The notes under the pieces were generated by a model. That model was given only the letters and a program-made list of their open reading frames with translations, made no database searches and was not told where the DNA came from. DNA of 64,000 nucleotides, taken from the NCBI GenBank assembly GCA_001567485.1, contig JZRA01000050.1, forward strand, positions 1-64,000, read 5' to 3'. The position numbers and the translations under genes are program-made. This DNA is from Chloroflexi bacterium OLB13. Lineage in GTDB: Bacteria; Chloroflexota; Anaerolineae; Aggregatilineales; Phototrophicaceae. Below are positions 46,819-56,469 of this stretch, piece by piece; position 1 is the first letter of the stretch, and the number at the start of each line of letters is the position of its first letter.

Positions 46819-49800
46819 TCATCCGCGCCAGCCGGGCGCCGCCGGTTCAGGCACCGGCAGCACGTCCGGCGCTGGACGTGTCATGCTGCGCGTCGACGTG
46901 TCGAAACCGGTCAGCGTGATATCGTCAACGTAGTACTTCCCGCTGCCCGTATTGGCCTTGATCTGGAGCTTGAGATCGACCGGCGTTCCAGCGGCCACCA
47001 GCGAGTCCGTCATCAGCGTGAAGTCGTACGTTCCATTCGGAACGATGATCTTCAACTTGTCCCTTGACCCATCCGCGTAATCAACGATGAGCTGGATACG
47101 GCTGCTTGCGTCAAGGCTGCTCCCGCTTACATATGCACTCATCACGACAGTATCGCCAAGCTGGAAGTTAGCGAACGCGGGTTTTTGCGTCGCGGTGGTG
47201 TTGGCGGTTGCCTGTGCTGTCACTTGCAGCGAGCATTCCCCGTTGTTCGCGAACAGCTTGTCGAACGTGCCATCGCCGTCGGTGTCCTTGTTGCACTTGC
47301 GCTTGGCATCCGAGACATTCGTCGCCGACCAGCCGTGCGCGTTCGTTAGTGTGAGGCCCGGTATCTCAAAGCCACCGTTCTCGAGGAAGAACTCAGGCAG
47401 GATGACCGGGTTAACGGTTATCAGTACGGTCGCCACGTTGGAGTTCGTCGTACCGTCGCTGGCGTGATAGGTGAACGAGTCACCGCCAGTAAACCCGGCG
47501 TTCGGCGTGTAGACGAAGCCGCCGTCGCCGTTGAGCGTGAGCGTACCGTTGGTCGGCCCACTGTCCACGACCGCCGTCAGCGAGTCACCGTCGATGTCGG
47601 TGTCGTTGCTCAGTACACCCGGAGCGGCGACGTTGAGCGCAGTGTCCTCATCGGTCGTGTACGCGTCATCCACGGCGACCGGCGCGTCGTTGACCGGGTT
47701 GACCGTGATGGTCACGGTTGCGCTTGCCGAGTCGATTTCGCCGTCATTCGCTTTGTACGTAAACGTATCGGTGCCGTTGAAATCGGCGTTCGGCGTGTAG
47801 GTGAAGCTGCCGTCGCTGTTCAGCGTGAGCGTGCCGTTGGTCGGCCCGGTGACAAGCACCGCCGTTAGCGGATCAGCCTCTGCGTCGGTGTCATTAGCGA
47901 GCAGGCCGGTAGCAGCATCGACAACCAGCGCCACGTCCTCATCGGTCGTGTACGCATCATCGACGGCGACCGGTGCGGTATTCGATCCGGCGCTGAACGT
48001 CAGCTCGACGAGCTGAAGTTCAGGCGAGTAGATCGGGTCGCTGGTGCTCAATGTCGCGCGGTACTGTGCGTAACGCGCTGACGCGCCGATTGACGCATTG
48101 TTCGAGATCGCAGTCCAGCCGCTCCACGTGCCGTCGGGTGCCGCTGTGTCGCCAGAGCGCACTTCCATGGCGATTGCTGTGCCGGTTGGCTCCGTGCTCT
48201 GCCAGCTCATCAGGCCCCATGTGCCCGCGCCGCCGCCGTCGAACACCCGCGACGTGAATGTGCACGGGGTCGTGTACGGCGACATACGCATCCAGTCAAC
48301 CACAAGGTCGATTGTCGCTTCGCCGGCGTTGTTGTTGTAGTCGCTGAACACCGGGCGCATCGTCGTAGTCGAATCCGTGCCCGGCAGTGTGACCGCGAGT
48401 TGATAAACCTGAACGTTGTCGACATAGAACGTGACAAGGTTCGACAGCCACTCGATGCGATAGACGTGCGGTGTTCCGATGTAGGCGGACGAACCCGGTA
48501 TCGCAACCTCGACCGTTGAGCCATTTTGGTTCACACGGGCGTGAACCGTGTTGACCGTGCCGCCGGTGCTGAACATGACCCACGACTGTCCGCCGATCGC
48601 ATTCAGGTCGTAACCGAAGCCGAGATGCTGATATGTATCTGCGCCGAATGTCGCGCGCGCCTCGAAGACATGACCGGCTTGATAGAAACCAGACGTTGCG
48701 AGCAGAACGTCGTTGACGGCCACGGAGCCGCCGTTCACGGTCGCGCTGGGCGTATTGTATAGACCCTGCCAGTTGCTGACCGTCCAGACGGGATTGAGCG
48801 CAGTACCGCTGAACTCGTCAGACAGCGATGCAGCGAGACTCACTGCGCCATCGCCGCTTGGCCAAACGGTACAGTCGCCAGCGCCAGCGCCGAAATCGAC
48901 GATTGTCGTGTCGGTGAGCGATATCGGCGGCGCATCCTCGGTCGTGAACGTCCACGTGTTCGGCGTGCCCAGCGGGTTGCCTGCCAAATCCGCGACCGTG
49001 GCGGCGACTGTGACGGTATAGGTGGTTGCGAACGCGAGGTCGGCGTCTGGGTCAATCGTGACCGTCGCCAAGACACTGTTGTACGTCACTGTCGCAGGCA
49101 CATCTGACGGCGCACCCTGCGCACGCAGCGTGAACGCACCGGTGACGGTGGCCGGATCGAGCAGTTCGTCAAAGCCGATCACAACCGACGTGCCAACAGG
49201 TACGCTGGTCGCGGACTGCACCGGCGAACGCGAGATGATCGACGGCGGCGTGACATCCGACCCTGCGTTGTACTCGATCGCTACGAGCTTCAGCACAGGC
49301 GTGACGAAGGGATCCGTCGTGCTGAGCGTCGCCTCGTATTGGATATAACGACTGGTGACGCCCACCGCCGCGCCGTTCGTAATCGACTGCCATGCGCTCC
49401 ACGAGCCGTCAGGCACGACGGTCTCGCCGGTGCGCACGCGCATCGTGATCGCAGTCCCTGCCGGTTCGGTGCTCGTCCACACGATGTCGGCCCAGTCCGA
49501 CGGCGTGCTGCTGCCGAAGACGCGCGACGTGAACGTGCACGGTGAGCTGTATGGCGTGACGCGCGCCCAGTCGACGGTGAGCGGCGTGCTGGTATAGAAG
49601 TCGCTGAAGGCCGGGTACATCGGCGTCGCAACCGTCAACGGTGAGGTGTAGACGAGGACATCGTCGATGTAGAAATTGAACCCGGTTGTCACCCACTCAA
49701 CCCGATACCGGTGCGGTGAGCCGAGGTAGGAGGCGCCGCCCGGAATGGCGAAATCTGCACTGCCGCCGGACGTGTTCATACGCACGGACAAGCCGCCGCC

Positions 49801-50103
49801 ACTGTGGGTGCTGAACATCGCCCACGGCAGATTCATATACACTTCGTTGCCGGCGCCCGCGGTCAGTGTGCCGCCGCCAAAGCCTCCATTCTGGTACGCT
49901 TGCGATGTGAACGTCGCCACAAACTCAAGCGTCAGGTTGGCGGAGTAGGGGCTGTCCGTGGAGACGCGCTGGCCGTCTAACGAGAGCGCGCCGCTGCCAA
50001 CCGAGGCGGTACCGCCGGTGTTCCACGGAACCGTGCGGGGAACCCAGCCAGCAGGTATCGACGTGCCGTTGAACTCCGATGCGGCGACCGACGATAGGAT
50101 CAC
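46819..50103 (-). CDS. C-terminal part of a giant secreted protein: Ig-like, LamG-like and cadherin-like repeats
   Basis: The 1,094-residue frame begins at a GTG in the middle of a repeat: ILSSVAASEFNGTSIPAGWV continues the GGCTVWTIGDGA that ends the upstream frame, exactly as the internal copy reads CTVWPSGDGAVSLAASLSDE. So this is the continuation of 50100-54971, not a gene of its own. It holds two concanavalin/LamG-like domains, SbsA-type Ig domains (VTPPSIISRSPVQSATSVPV), and two cadherin-like repeats (APVAVDDAYTTDEDVALVVD; APVAVDDAYTTDEDTALNVA) and a last strand-rich domain. No sorting motif is seen at the C-terminus. Role: adhesion or surface layer function, inferred. Confidence 0.82.
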   Translation of the reverse strand: MILSSVAASEFNGTSIPAGWVPRTVPWNTGGTASVGSGALSLDGQRVSTDSPYSANLTLEFVATFTSQAYQNGGFGGGTLTAGAGNEVYMNLPWAMFSTHSGGGLSVRMNTSGGSADFAIPGGASYLGSPHRYRVEWVTTGFNFYIDDVLVYTSPLTVATPMYPAFSDFYTSTPLTVDWARVTPYSSPCTFTSRVFGSSTPSDWADIVWTSTEPAGTAITMRVRTGETVVPDGSWSAWQSITNGAAVGVTSRYIQYEATLSTTDPFVTPVLKLVAIEYNAGSDVTPPSIISRSPVQSATSVPVGTSVVIGFDELLDPATVTGAFTLRAQGAPSDVPATVTYNSVLATVTIDPDADLAFATTYTVTVAATVADLAGNPLGTPNTWTFTTEDAPPISLTDTTIVDFGAGAGDCTVWPSGDGAVSLAASLSDEFSGTALNPVWTVSNWQGLYNTPSATVNGGSVAVNDVLLATSGFYQAGHVFEARATFGADTYQHLGFGYDLNAIGGQSWVMFSTGGTVNTVHARVNQNGSTVEVAIPGSSAYIGTPHVYRIEWLSNLVTFYVDNVQVYQLAVTLPGTDSTTTMRPVFSDYNNNAGEATIDLVVDWMRMSPYTTPCTFTSRVFDGGGAGTWGLMSWQSTEPTGTAIAMEVRSGDTAAPDGTWSGWTAISNNASIGASARYAQYRATLSTSDPIYSPELQLVELTFSAGSNTAPVAVDDAYTTDEDVALVVDAATGLLANDTDAEADPLTAVLVTGPTNGTLTLNSDGSFTYTPNADFNGTDTFTYKANDGEIDSASATVTITVNPVNDAPVAVDDAYTTDEDTALNVAAPGVLSNDTDIDGDSLTAVVDSGPTNGTLTLNGDGGFVYTPNAGFTGGDSFTYHASDGTTNSNVATVLITVNPVILPEFFLENGGFEIPGLTLTNAHGWSATNVSDAKRKCNKDTDGDGTFDKLFANNGECSLQVTAQATANTTATQKPAFANFQLGDTVVMSAYVSGSSLDASSRIQLIVDYADGSRDKLKIIVPNGTYDFTLMTDSLVAAGTPVDLKLQIKANTGSGKYYVDDITLTGFDTSTRSMTRPAPDVLPVPEPAAPGWRG

Positions 50104-53100
50104 GCGCCGTCGCCGATGGTCCAGACGGTGCAGCCGCCTGTCCCGCCAGTGAAGTCCGCGATGGTCGTGTCGCCAACGCTAGGCATGTTCGTCGTGAAGC
50201 TCAGCGGCGCGGCCGGCGGCACGGGGAATGTGGAGGTGTTCGCCGACAGATCGGTCGACACGACTCGATAGTAGAACGTAGTGTTAAGCGGAAGGCCGAA
50301 CAACGTGACACTGTGCGAGGTCGTGTTCAGCGGGTCGCTCTGCGAGCTGGTCAACGCGCTCGGATTGGTGCCGAACTGCACGGTGGAGTTCGACAGCTCG
50401 TCGGTCGTCCACGTGATCGTCACATCGTTGGTCGGCGCGACGGTCGCGGTCACATTCGAGATGACCGGGCCGGTCGAGTCAACCGAGTAGTCCGCGACGT
50501 ATGCGCCGTTCTCAGCGTCGAACGTCACATACTGCACGCCCTTGAATGTCTCGGTCGTATAGGGGACAAGCAGGCCGTCACGGGTTAGGTTCACCAGCGG
50601 GCCGGCGATGCCCTGTGCCGGAAGCATTGCGCGTAGGCCGCGTGCGCCGGTCGCCTTGACGATATTGAACGTCAGCTGATCGGCCGACCAGTTGATGTTG
50701 TCGAACTCGGAACCGTTGCGGCCATCGAGCCACGTCAGCATCTGATACGCGCTGACGACGGGAACACTGTTGCTCTGCGCCAGCGGTACGAGGATTCCGG
50801 CTCCGTTGCCGAGTACGCCATCCGTGTGCATGTTAGCGGTGATGACGCTGATGTATCCCTTTGCCGGGTCGTTGGCGTTGTTGACCAGCGTTTGGAAGTG
50901 CGTGCCTAACGACTGCTGCGACTCGTCGGTAAGTTGAGTCGTCGCCTGATAGACGTCGATCATCTGGCCGTTTTCCTGCGCGAACCGCATCGGCAGGCCG
51001 GTGCCGTTGAAGAAGCCGGGGCGATCGAGCAGCCAAGCCCCCGGCCAATAGTAGTAATTGGTGTCGAGGCGGATTCCGTTTGCGAATGACGCCTCGGCCA
51101 TCGTTGAGAAGTCCGTCCACGTCACGCAGTGGTTGCGATTCGTCGCCGGCGGGCGGTTCATCGCGTACTTCGCCTGCCATGCAGAGATCTCGCTGGCGAC
51201 CGCAGCGGTGGCGGTCGCTGGATCCCAGTTGGTACAGGCCGGCCCGAACGGATGGATGGAAACCTCAAACCCATCTTGCTGAGCCTGATAGGCCTCGGCA
51301 GGGGACAGCCCGGAGTTGGCGTATGCGTAGGCTGTTGACCGGATGCACTCCCAGTCGTCGACCGAGCATCCCAGCAGGCTCTGATTCCGGTAGTAATTGA
51401 AGAAGTTCGATGTCCCGCTTGAACTGCCGTGATCGTCGCCGGTCATCAGCAGGACGACACGTTCGCCCCGTGGCAAATACCAGAAGCGCGGCAGTGGTTT
51501 CTTATCCGCGTTCATGCTCAGAATCATGTTCGCGAGCAGCCGCTGCTGTTCATCGGCGGTCGGAATCTGCGCCTTGTTCAGATCGATCCAATCCGGATAG
51601 AACATATCGTTGGGGCGCAGGGTGCCGTTGCCCGTGATGGGTAGGTCGGAGTTCACCCCGGCCAATGCGGGATTGCCTTGCCGCGTGTAAACGACCGATT
51701 TCGCCAGATCGTAGGTGAAGGCGGCCGCTTGACCGCCGTTGAGTCCGATGCTGCGCAGGGTCACGGCCGGGTTCGTCGTCGCTGCCGCAGACGTGCTGTA
51801 CAGCCACGCCAGCGCAGAAGCGCCGTTCAATGTCCACCGATCAGCCGTGCCGTGGAACTGGATCGTCTCGTTCACGATGCCCGCGCCCGGCGTCCCGACG
51901 GTGGTGTCCACGAGCAGCCATGCATCGGCGAGTGTTGAGCCAGCCGAGGTTAATCCGAGCAAGCCGGCGAGGTCGGGATCGGGGCGCATGGCGATCAGGT
52001 TGCCGCCGTTGTTGACCCATGTCGCGAACATGCTGACCTGCGTCGAATCAAGCGGCATCTCGCCCAAGATGACGACATCGTAGGCCGACAGCACGGATGC
52101 GTTGACGAACGTGATGTCGGTGACGTAGAACGCGTTGAGGCCCTCGGCGCGCAGGATTTCCGCGTAGTAGCGGCCGAACGGGTTGAGCGCCGAAGAGACG
52201 ACCAGAATCGGCCCGCCCGGGCCTTCATCCGGTGGTGGAGGCGGCGAGACCTCAGTGGTAAATGACCACACTTCGTTCGCGGCGAGCGGCAGTCCGGCGA
52301 GATCTGTAACTGCTGTCGTGATGGTCGCGGTATAGGTCATGTTGTATGCGAGCGGCGTGGATGGATCGAGCGTGGCGGTTTGGCCGCCCACGTTGTAGGT
52401 GACGACCGCAGGAACAAGGTTGTTGAGCGAGTCACGCAGCTCGAATGACGTCCCGTTGATGGTCGCGCCGACCATCGGCTCGGAGAAGGTTGCTGATACG
52501 TTGGCGTCGACCGATACGCCGACCGCGCCGTTATTCGGGACGACCGAGGTCACGGTGGGGGGCGTCGTGTCCGGCGTCACTTCGGTGACGAACAGCACAT
52601 CGACCCAGTAATTCCAGTACGATCCGCCGACGTTGTTCGGGAAGACCGGCGACGCGCCGTAAGCGTACACGCCGTTTCCGCCGTTGGATGCGCCAAAGGC
52701 GGTCAGCGGGCCGCGCGTCCAGTCCCCCGCCGAGAAGTAGTTGATCGTCTCGGCATGAACACCGGTCGGCGTGTGATACGAGGCGACATACGTCGTGTTG
52801 GCAGTGACAGCGATCGGGCTTGGCAAGTACATCGTCTGCCAACCGCTGGCCGTTTCGTTGGTGAAGGTGACCTGAGACAGCAGTGTGCCGCTCTCCGTCC
52901 ACAGGCTGCCGATGTGCGTCCCCGTGTTCTGAACACCCTTATAGAAGCGGATGGCGGAGATGAAGCCGTTCTCTGACGCCTTGAAGCGCACGCCGACTTC
53001 CAGTGAAGCGCCATCGTGGACGTTGGGGTTGACCGGGGTGAAGCTGTCATCCCAAAGCGAGCATGGGCAGCTTCCCTGCTGAACCGTGATGGTCACGGTG

Positions 53101-54971
53101 CTGGATGGAACCTCGAGATTGCCGCTGTCATCGACGGCGCGCGTGCGCAGGGTGTAGATACCCGGTGCTGAGGGCGAGAACACGTACGTCCAATTCGTCG
53201 TGCCGGTCGCCCATCGCCATGTTACGCCGTTGTCGGTCGAGACCTCGATGCCAGCGACAACGCCGCCCCCGGTGTCGACTGCCGTGCCAGTGACCGTCAC
53301 CGGCATCTGCACGGTTGCGCCGTTCGAGGGGGACGTGATCGTGCTGGTCGGCGCGACCGTGTCTGTTGAGGGCGAGGCGGCCACCAACCCGGTCTGCAGC
53401 GTTCCGGGCTGAACGTTGCCCATATCAGCAAACAGGTTGACGGTCGCCTGCTGCATCGCGATGCTTTCGGACGAGCCGCCGCGATCGTGATTGCCATCGA
53501 GGCCCCACGACCATTGAATCGTGCCTGCGCCAAACACAAGCGCACCGCTTGACGCCTTGTACATGGTCAGGCTGTGGGTCGCGACCTCCGGGCCGTAGTC
53601 CGAGCTGTAGTCGAGTAGTTTCTGACTCACCATCTCGGTGGTCGAGGACATCTTGAATACACCGGCAGGGCGGTCGTCGTTGTCCAGCGCTTCGTCCCAC
53701 TCGTATCCCAGCGTGCCCGGCGATAGCGTCGCCTGTGTCCCTGCGGGCAGTGTAGCGATTGAGGTGTTTCGCCAGAATCGCAAATTCGAGTACTCGGACG
53801 GCACGCGAATGGTGTAGGTGCAGCAGTTGACCGTGAAGATCTGGCCGGTCAGGCGGTTTTCGGGGTCAGGCGTCCAGTCGCTGATGCGTGGGTCGCGCCA
53901 TGTGCCGGTGTAATCCACCGGGTCGATGCCGCCCGGCCAGATTTCGTCGTTGTGAGAATCCTTGTATCCCACCATCGTCCGCAGCGGCGTATTGCTGCCG
54001 TCGATGCTGTTCTCGTACCGGACGCGCCAGAAGATCTCGTTGCCCGAGAAGAACGCCAGATGCGTGCCTGCCGCCAGCGCGGCTTCGACGTTGTCGCGCT
54101 GGCCCTGCGACCAGTATTCGTCATGGCCGGCAAAGAGCAGGATCGTCGGGTCGAGCAGTTTGGACGCATCGCGATGAGTGTCGACGCCGGAGATGTATGC
54201 GACATCATAACCGTTGCGTTCGAGCCAGCGGATCATCGGATATTCCGCATTGAAGACCCAGTCCTCTGGCGCGTATTCACGGGTTGAGAAGGGCCGGTTA
54301 TAGCTCACTTTGAAGGCGCGATTCGGGTTCACGCCCGGAGAAACGCCCGGCCCCTGCCAGAAATACAGACTGCCGGTGCCGTAACGGTTATACGCTTGCC
54401 ACGTCGTATCATGCGTTTGGAACAAAATGTCGGACTGGCGGGCGTCGTCGCGCACGATCCAGACAATATGGCTGCCGTTGTTGATGTTGAGCGCCTGACC
54501 GTCGGGCAGCGCCTTTGCGAAGTAGACGCCGCTGACGGCGTTAGCTGGAATAGGCCATGTCGCCGTAATGGCCCAGTTGCCGCAGTCGTACAACCCAGTG
54601 ACGGAGTCGGTGATACAGGATGGCTGCACGGGCGATGACGTGCTGCTTGACGGGATCGTCGCCACCAATCGAGCGCCAGCGCCGTTGTAATACCCCATAC
54701 GATAGATGTACAAGGCGTAGGGGCCGGGCGCCGTGATCTTGAACTCGACAGTCTGACCGACGTTGTAGCTGATGTTGGTGGTGAATCCTTGTAGGGTGGG
54801 ATCACCTTCGCCGATGACGTCCCACTCGGAGGCAGGATTGCCCGCCAACGCATTTTCGGTCACAACTGGGTTCGTAGGCTGTGCCTGAGATGGGGTGCCG
54901 TCGACTAGGAAAGTCACGCCCAGAATAATCAGCACCACGCAGGTCATAAGACGACGTGTGGCTTGCGGCAT
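50100..54971 (-). CDS. N-terminal part of a giant secreted protein: dimethylformamidase-like, Ig-like, DUF4082 and deacetylase-like domains
   Basis: The start at 54971 has GGAGGGCAAT upstream and begins a signal peptide (MPQATRRLMTCVVLIILGVT). Residues about 50-500 resemble the large-subunit domain of N,N-dimethylformamidase (SHIVWIVRDDARQSDILFQT, GHDEYWSQGQRDNVE, FFSGNEIFWRVRYE). Then come a bacterial Ig domain, DUF4082 (ASLEVGVRFKASENGFISAI), an SbsA-type Ig domain, and from about 970-1470 a segment with a ThuA-like start and a polysaccharide-deacetylase-like part (RGERVVLLMTGDDHG, EVSIHPFGP). A fibronectin-like domain ends it. Reading continues after a frameshift at about 50102. Total would be about 2,720 residues. 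Substrate unknown. Confidence 0.83.
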   Translation of the reverse strand: MPQATRRLMTCVVLIILGVTFLVDGTPSQAQPTNPVVTENALAGNPASEWDVIGEGDPTLQGFTTNISYNVGQTVEFKITAPGPYALYIYRMGYYNGAGARLVATIPSSSTSSPVQPSCITDSVTGLYDCGNWAITATWPIPANAVSGVYFAKALPDGQALNINNGSHIVWIVRDDARQSDILFQTHDTTWQAYNRYGTGSLYFWQGPGVSPGVNPNRAFKVSYNRPFSTREYAPEDWVFNAEYPMIRWLERNGYDVAYISGVDTHRDASKLLDPTILLFAGHDEYWSQGQRDNVEAALAAGTHLAFFSGNEIFWRVRYENSIDGSNTPLRTMVGYKDSHNDEIWPGGIDPVDYTGTWRDPRISDWTPDPENRLTGQIFTVNCCTYTIRVPSEYSNLRFWRNTSIATLPAGTQATLSPGTLGYEWDEALDNDDRPAGVFKMSSTTEMVSQKLLDYSSDYGPEVATHSLTMYKASSGALVFGAGTIQWSWGLDGNHDRGGSSESIAMQQATVNLFADMGNVQPGTLQTGLVAASPSTDTVAPTSTITSPSNGATVQMPVTVTGTAVDTGGGVVAGIEVSTDNGVTWRWATGTTNWTYVFSPSAPGIYTLRTRAVDDSGNLEVPSSTVTITVQQGSCPCSLWDDSFTPVNPNVHDGASLEVGVRFKASENGFISAIRFYKGVQNTGTHIGSLWTESGTLLSQVTFTNETASGWQTMYLPSPIAVTANTTYVASYHTPTGVHAETINYFSAGDWTRGPLTAFGASNGGNGVYAYGASPVFPNNVGGSYWNYWVDVLFVTEVTPDTTPPTVTSVVPNNGAVGVSVDANVSATFSEPMVGATINGTSFELRDSLNNLVPAVVTYNVGGQTATLDPSTPLAYNMTYTATITTAVTDLAGLPLAANEVWSFTTEVSPPPPPDEGPGGPILVVSSALNPFGRYYAEILRAEGLNAFYVTDITFVNASVLSAYDVVILGEMPLDSTQVSMFATWVNNGGNLIAMRPDPDLAGLLGLTSAGSTLADAWLLVDTTVGTPGAGIVNETIQFHGTADRWTLNGASALAWLYSTSAAATTNPAVTLRSIGLNGGQAAAFTYDLAKSVVYTRQGNPALAGVNSDLPITGNGTLRPNDMFYPDWIDLNKAQIPTADEQQRLLANMILSMNADKKPLPRFWYLPRGERVVLLMTGDDHGSSSGTSNFFNYYRNQSLLGCSVDDWECIRSTAYAYANSGLSPAEAYQAQQDGFEVSIHPFGPACTNWDPATATAAVASEISAWQAKYAMNRPPATNRNHCVTWTDFSTMAEASFANGIRLDTNYYYWPGAWLLDRPGFFNGTGLPMRFAQENGQMIDVYQATTQLTDESQQSLGTHFQTLVNNANDPAKGYISVITANMHTDGVLGNGAGILVPLAQSNSVPVVSAYQMLTWLDGRNGSEFDNINWSADQLTFNIVKATGARGLRAMLPAQGIAGPLVNLTRDGLLVPYTTETFKGVQYVTFDAENGAYVADYSVDSTGPVISNVTATVAPTNDVTITWTTDELSNSTVQFGTNPSALTSSQSDPLNTTSHSVTLFGLPLNTTFYYRVVSTDLSANTSTFPVPPAAPLSFTTNMPSVGDTTIADFTGGTGGCTVWTIGDGA

Positions 54972-55523
54972 ATTGCCCTCCGGAGATCCCCCGGTGAATA
55001 CAACATCAATGGAGGTGCGCAAATGGTACCCGGATACTATCATCGCACGGGTTGTAATTATGCGCTACTCACTATCCGCGTCTGGACTCATAACTGCGTA
55101 ACGATAGAATGGTACTTTCGTATAGATACCATTGAGGAGAAACTGGGAATTAAGTCCTAGTAGATGGCTGGCGGGGATGTCGCACTAGCGAATATGCGTA
55201 CAAAAATGCGTGTGTCAGGCGGAGAGTCGGCGCGACAAAGGATCACGTTATGGGGGTTAGATCGTGGAGGCATGCGAATCTATAGTTTGGATGACAACCT
55301 AAAATCCATACTTAGACAACGTATTGCTAACGATATCGTCTGATTTGTTTTGGGAATCAAACAATCTGAGCTGCCGGTCATTCACTTCCAGTTTCCAGTG
55401 TTGCGCTGCGACGCGGCTATTGAGCGAAAGTGACCGGAGAAGAGGATACGTTACGGTGGCTGTTCGCTGATGCGAACGCATTTCCCGCGTGTGGGCGGTG
55501 AAGGACACAGTAAACGGCGAAGC
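54972..55523. other. Intergenic region upstream of the giant protein gene
   Basis: About 550 bases, more AT-rich than its surroundings. The part next to 54971 must hold the promoter of the giant gene, but I cannot pick out a clear -10/-35 pair. A 69-codon frame at 55299-55508 on the - strand has no ribosome site or recognisable pattern. GTTCGC-TGAT-GCGAAC near 55461 is a short hairpin downstream of the DUF1616 gene and might act as a weak terminator. Confidence 0.45.
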
Positions 55524-56399
55524 TCATGTGACGTCGAAGATCAGCCGCAGGCGTCGGTACAGTTCGCGTGTCGGGGAAAGATACAGCACGAGCAGCACTT
55601 CGCGGTCGCGGCCGCGCTCCGAGAGCGCAAATTCGAGGGTTGTCTCGAAACGCTCGCCCGGATCGAGATGAATGGCGTCCACCGTGGCAAGCACCGACTC
55701 ACCGCTGATAACCTCGATTGAGTACTCGTGTGGCTCGCCTTCCGCACTCACGACGCCGACGACGACACGCTGCGGTGTATTGGCTGCTATCGAGCGTAGA
55801 ATACCCTCGGTCATGCCGCTTTCGTTGAGCACATAGAACTCGGTGTACTCCTGCGCCGGGGCGGGAAAAAGTACGATCGCGCTAATGGTTGCGATCACCA
55901 GCACAAACAAACCGAGGAAAACGAGATTCAATCGGCGCTCGAAAGGACTCGACTGGCCGTCCCTGTCCTTGTCAAGCGGCCACGGTATCGCTGCGGCAAA
56001 GCGGTGCTCGCGCAGAATACGCATTCGGCGATAGAAGGACAGGGGCCACAGCACGGCGATAAACAGCCCCTCGCCGATGACGATGGAGGTGAGGTCGACC
56101 GCGGCAAACGGCAGGACATCGAGCATCAACGCCATCGGCGGGATGACGGCGATGCTGAGGACAAGCGACAGCGCGCTCCGTTCGTAGGCGTCGATTTGAT
56201 TGATCCGCCGAAAGACCGTCGCTTGAATGAGATAACCCGGCACGACCAGCACGAAAAGCAAGCCCAACAGCAGACGCACTATTCCCAAGACCGGCACGCC
56301 TAAGTCGACATCGAGAATCATCAATGTCAACAAGAGGCCGCCGCCAATCAGGAGCGCCCAAAGCTCATACTTCAGTTTGACGCGTTGGCCTGCGCCCAT
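55524..56399 (-). CDS. DUF1616 family membrane protein
   Basis: The 291-residue protein has four N-terminal membrane helices with VPVLGIVRLLLGLLFVLVVP, GYLI-ATVFRR, and ERSALSLVLSIAVIPPMALM, the DUF1616 pattern. A fifth helix precedes an exported C-terminal domain with Ig-like strands (YEFYVLNESG-type, VGVVSAEGEPHEYSIEV). Function unknown; members often occur next to exopolysaccharide and glycosyltransferase genes in archaea and Chloroflexota, as here. It is the last gene of the - strand glycan-like operon. Confidence 0.88.
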   Translation of the reverse strand: MGAGQRVKLKYELWALLIGGGLLLTLMILDVDLGVPVLGIVRLLLGLLFVLVVPGYLIQATVFRRINQIDAYERSALSLVLSIAVIPPMALMLDVLPFAAVDLTSIVIGEGLFIAVLWPLSFYRRMRILREHRFAAAIPWPLDKDRDGQSSPFERRLNLVFLGLFVLVIATISAIVLFPAPAQEYTEFYVLNESGMTEGILRSIAANTPQRVVVGVVSAEGEPHEYSIEVISGESVLATVDAIHLDPGERFETTLEFALSERGRDREVLLVLYLSPTRELYRRLRLIFDVT

Positions 56400-56469
56400 C
56401 GGGTCGTCCGTTCGGGGCGGTGAGCATTAGTAGACTCGGTCTAGTATACCGGTAATGCGCTTAACGCGC

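Noticed and set aside
50090-50110. Programmed frameshift or stop-restart coupling at the GCGTGATC junction in the giant protein gene
   Set aside because: No slippery heptamer or obvious downstream structure, and the junction falls inside a repeat whose other copy is read straight through; a missing base explains it more simply.
55299-55508. 69-codon - strand frame upstream of the DUF1616 gene's 3' side
   Set aside because: Isolated, no ribosome site, no family-like features.
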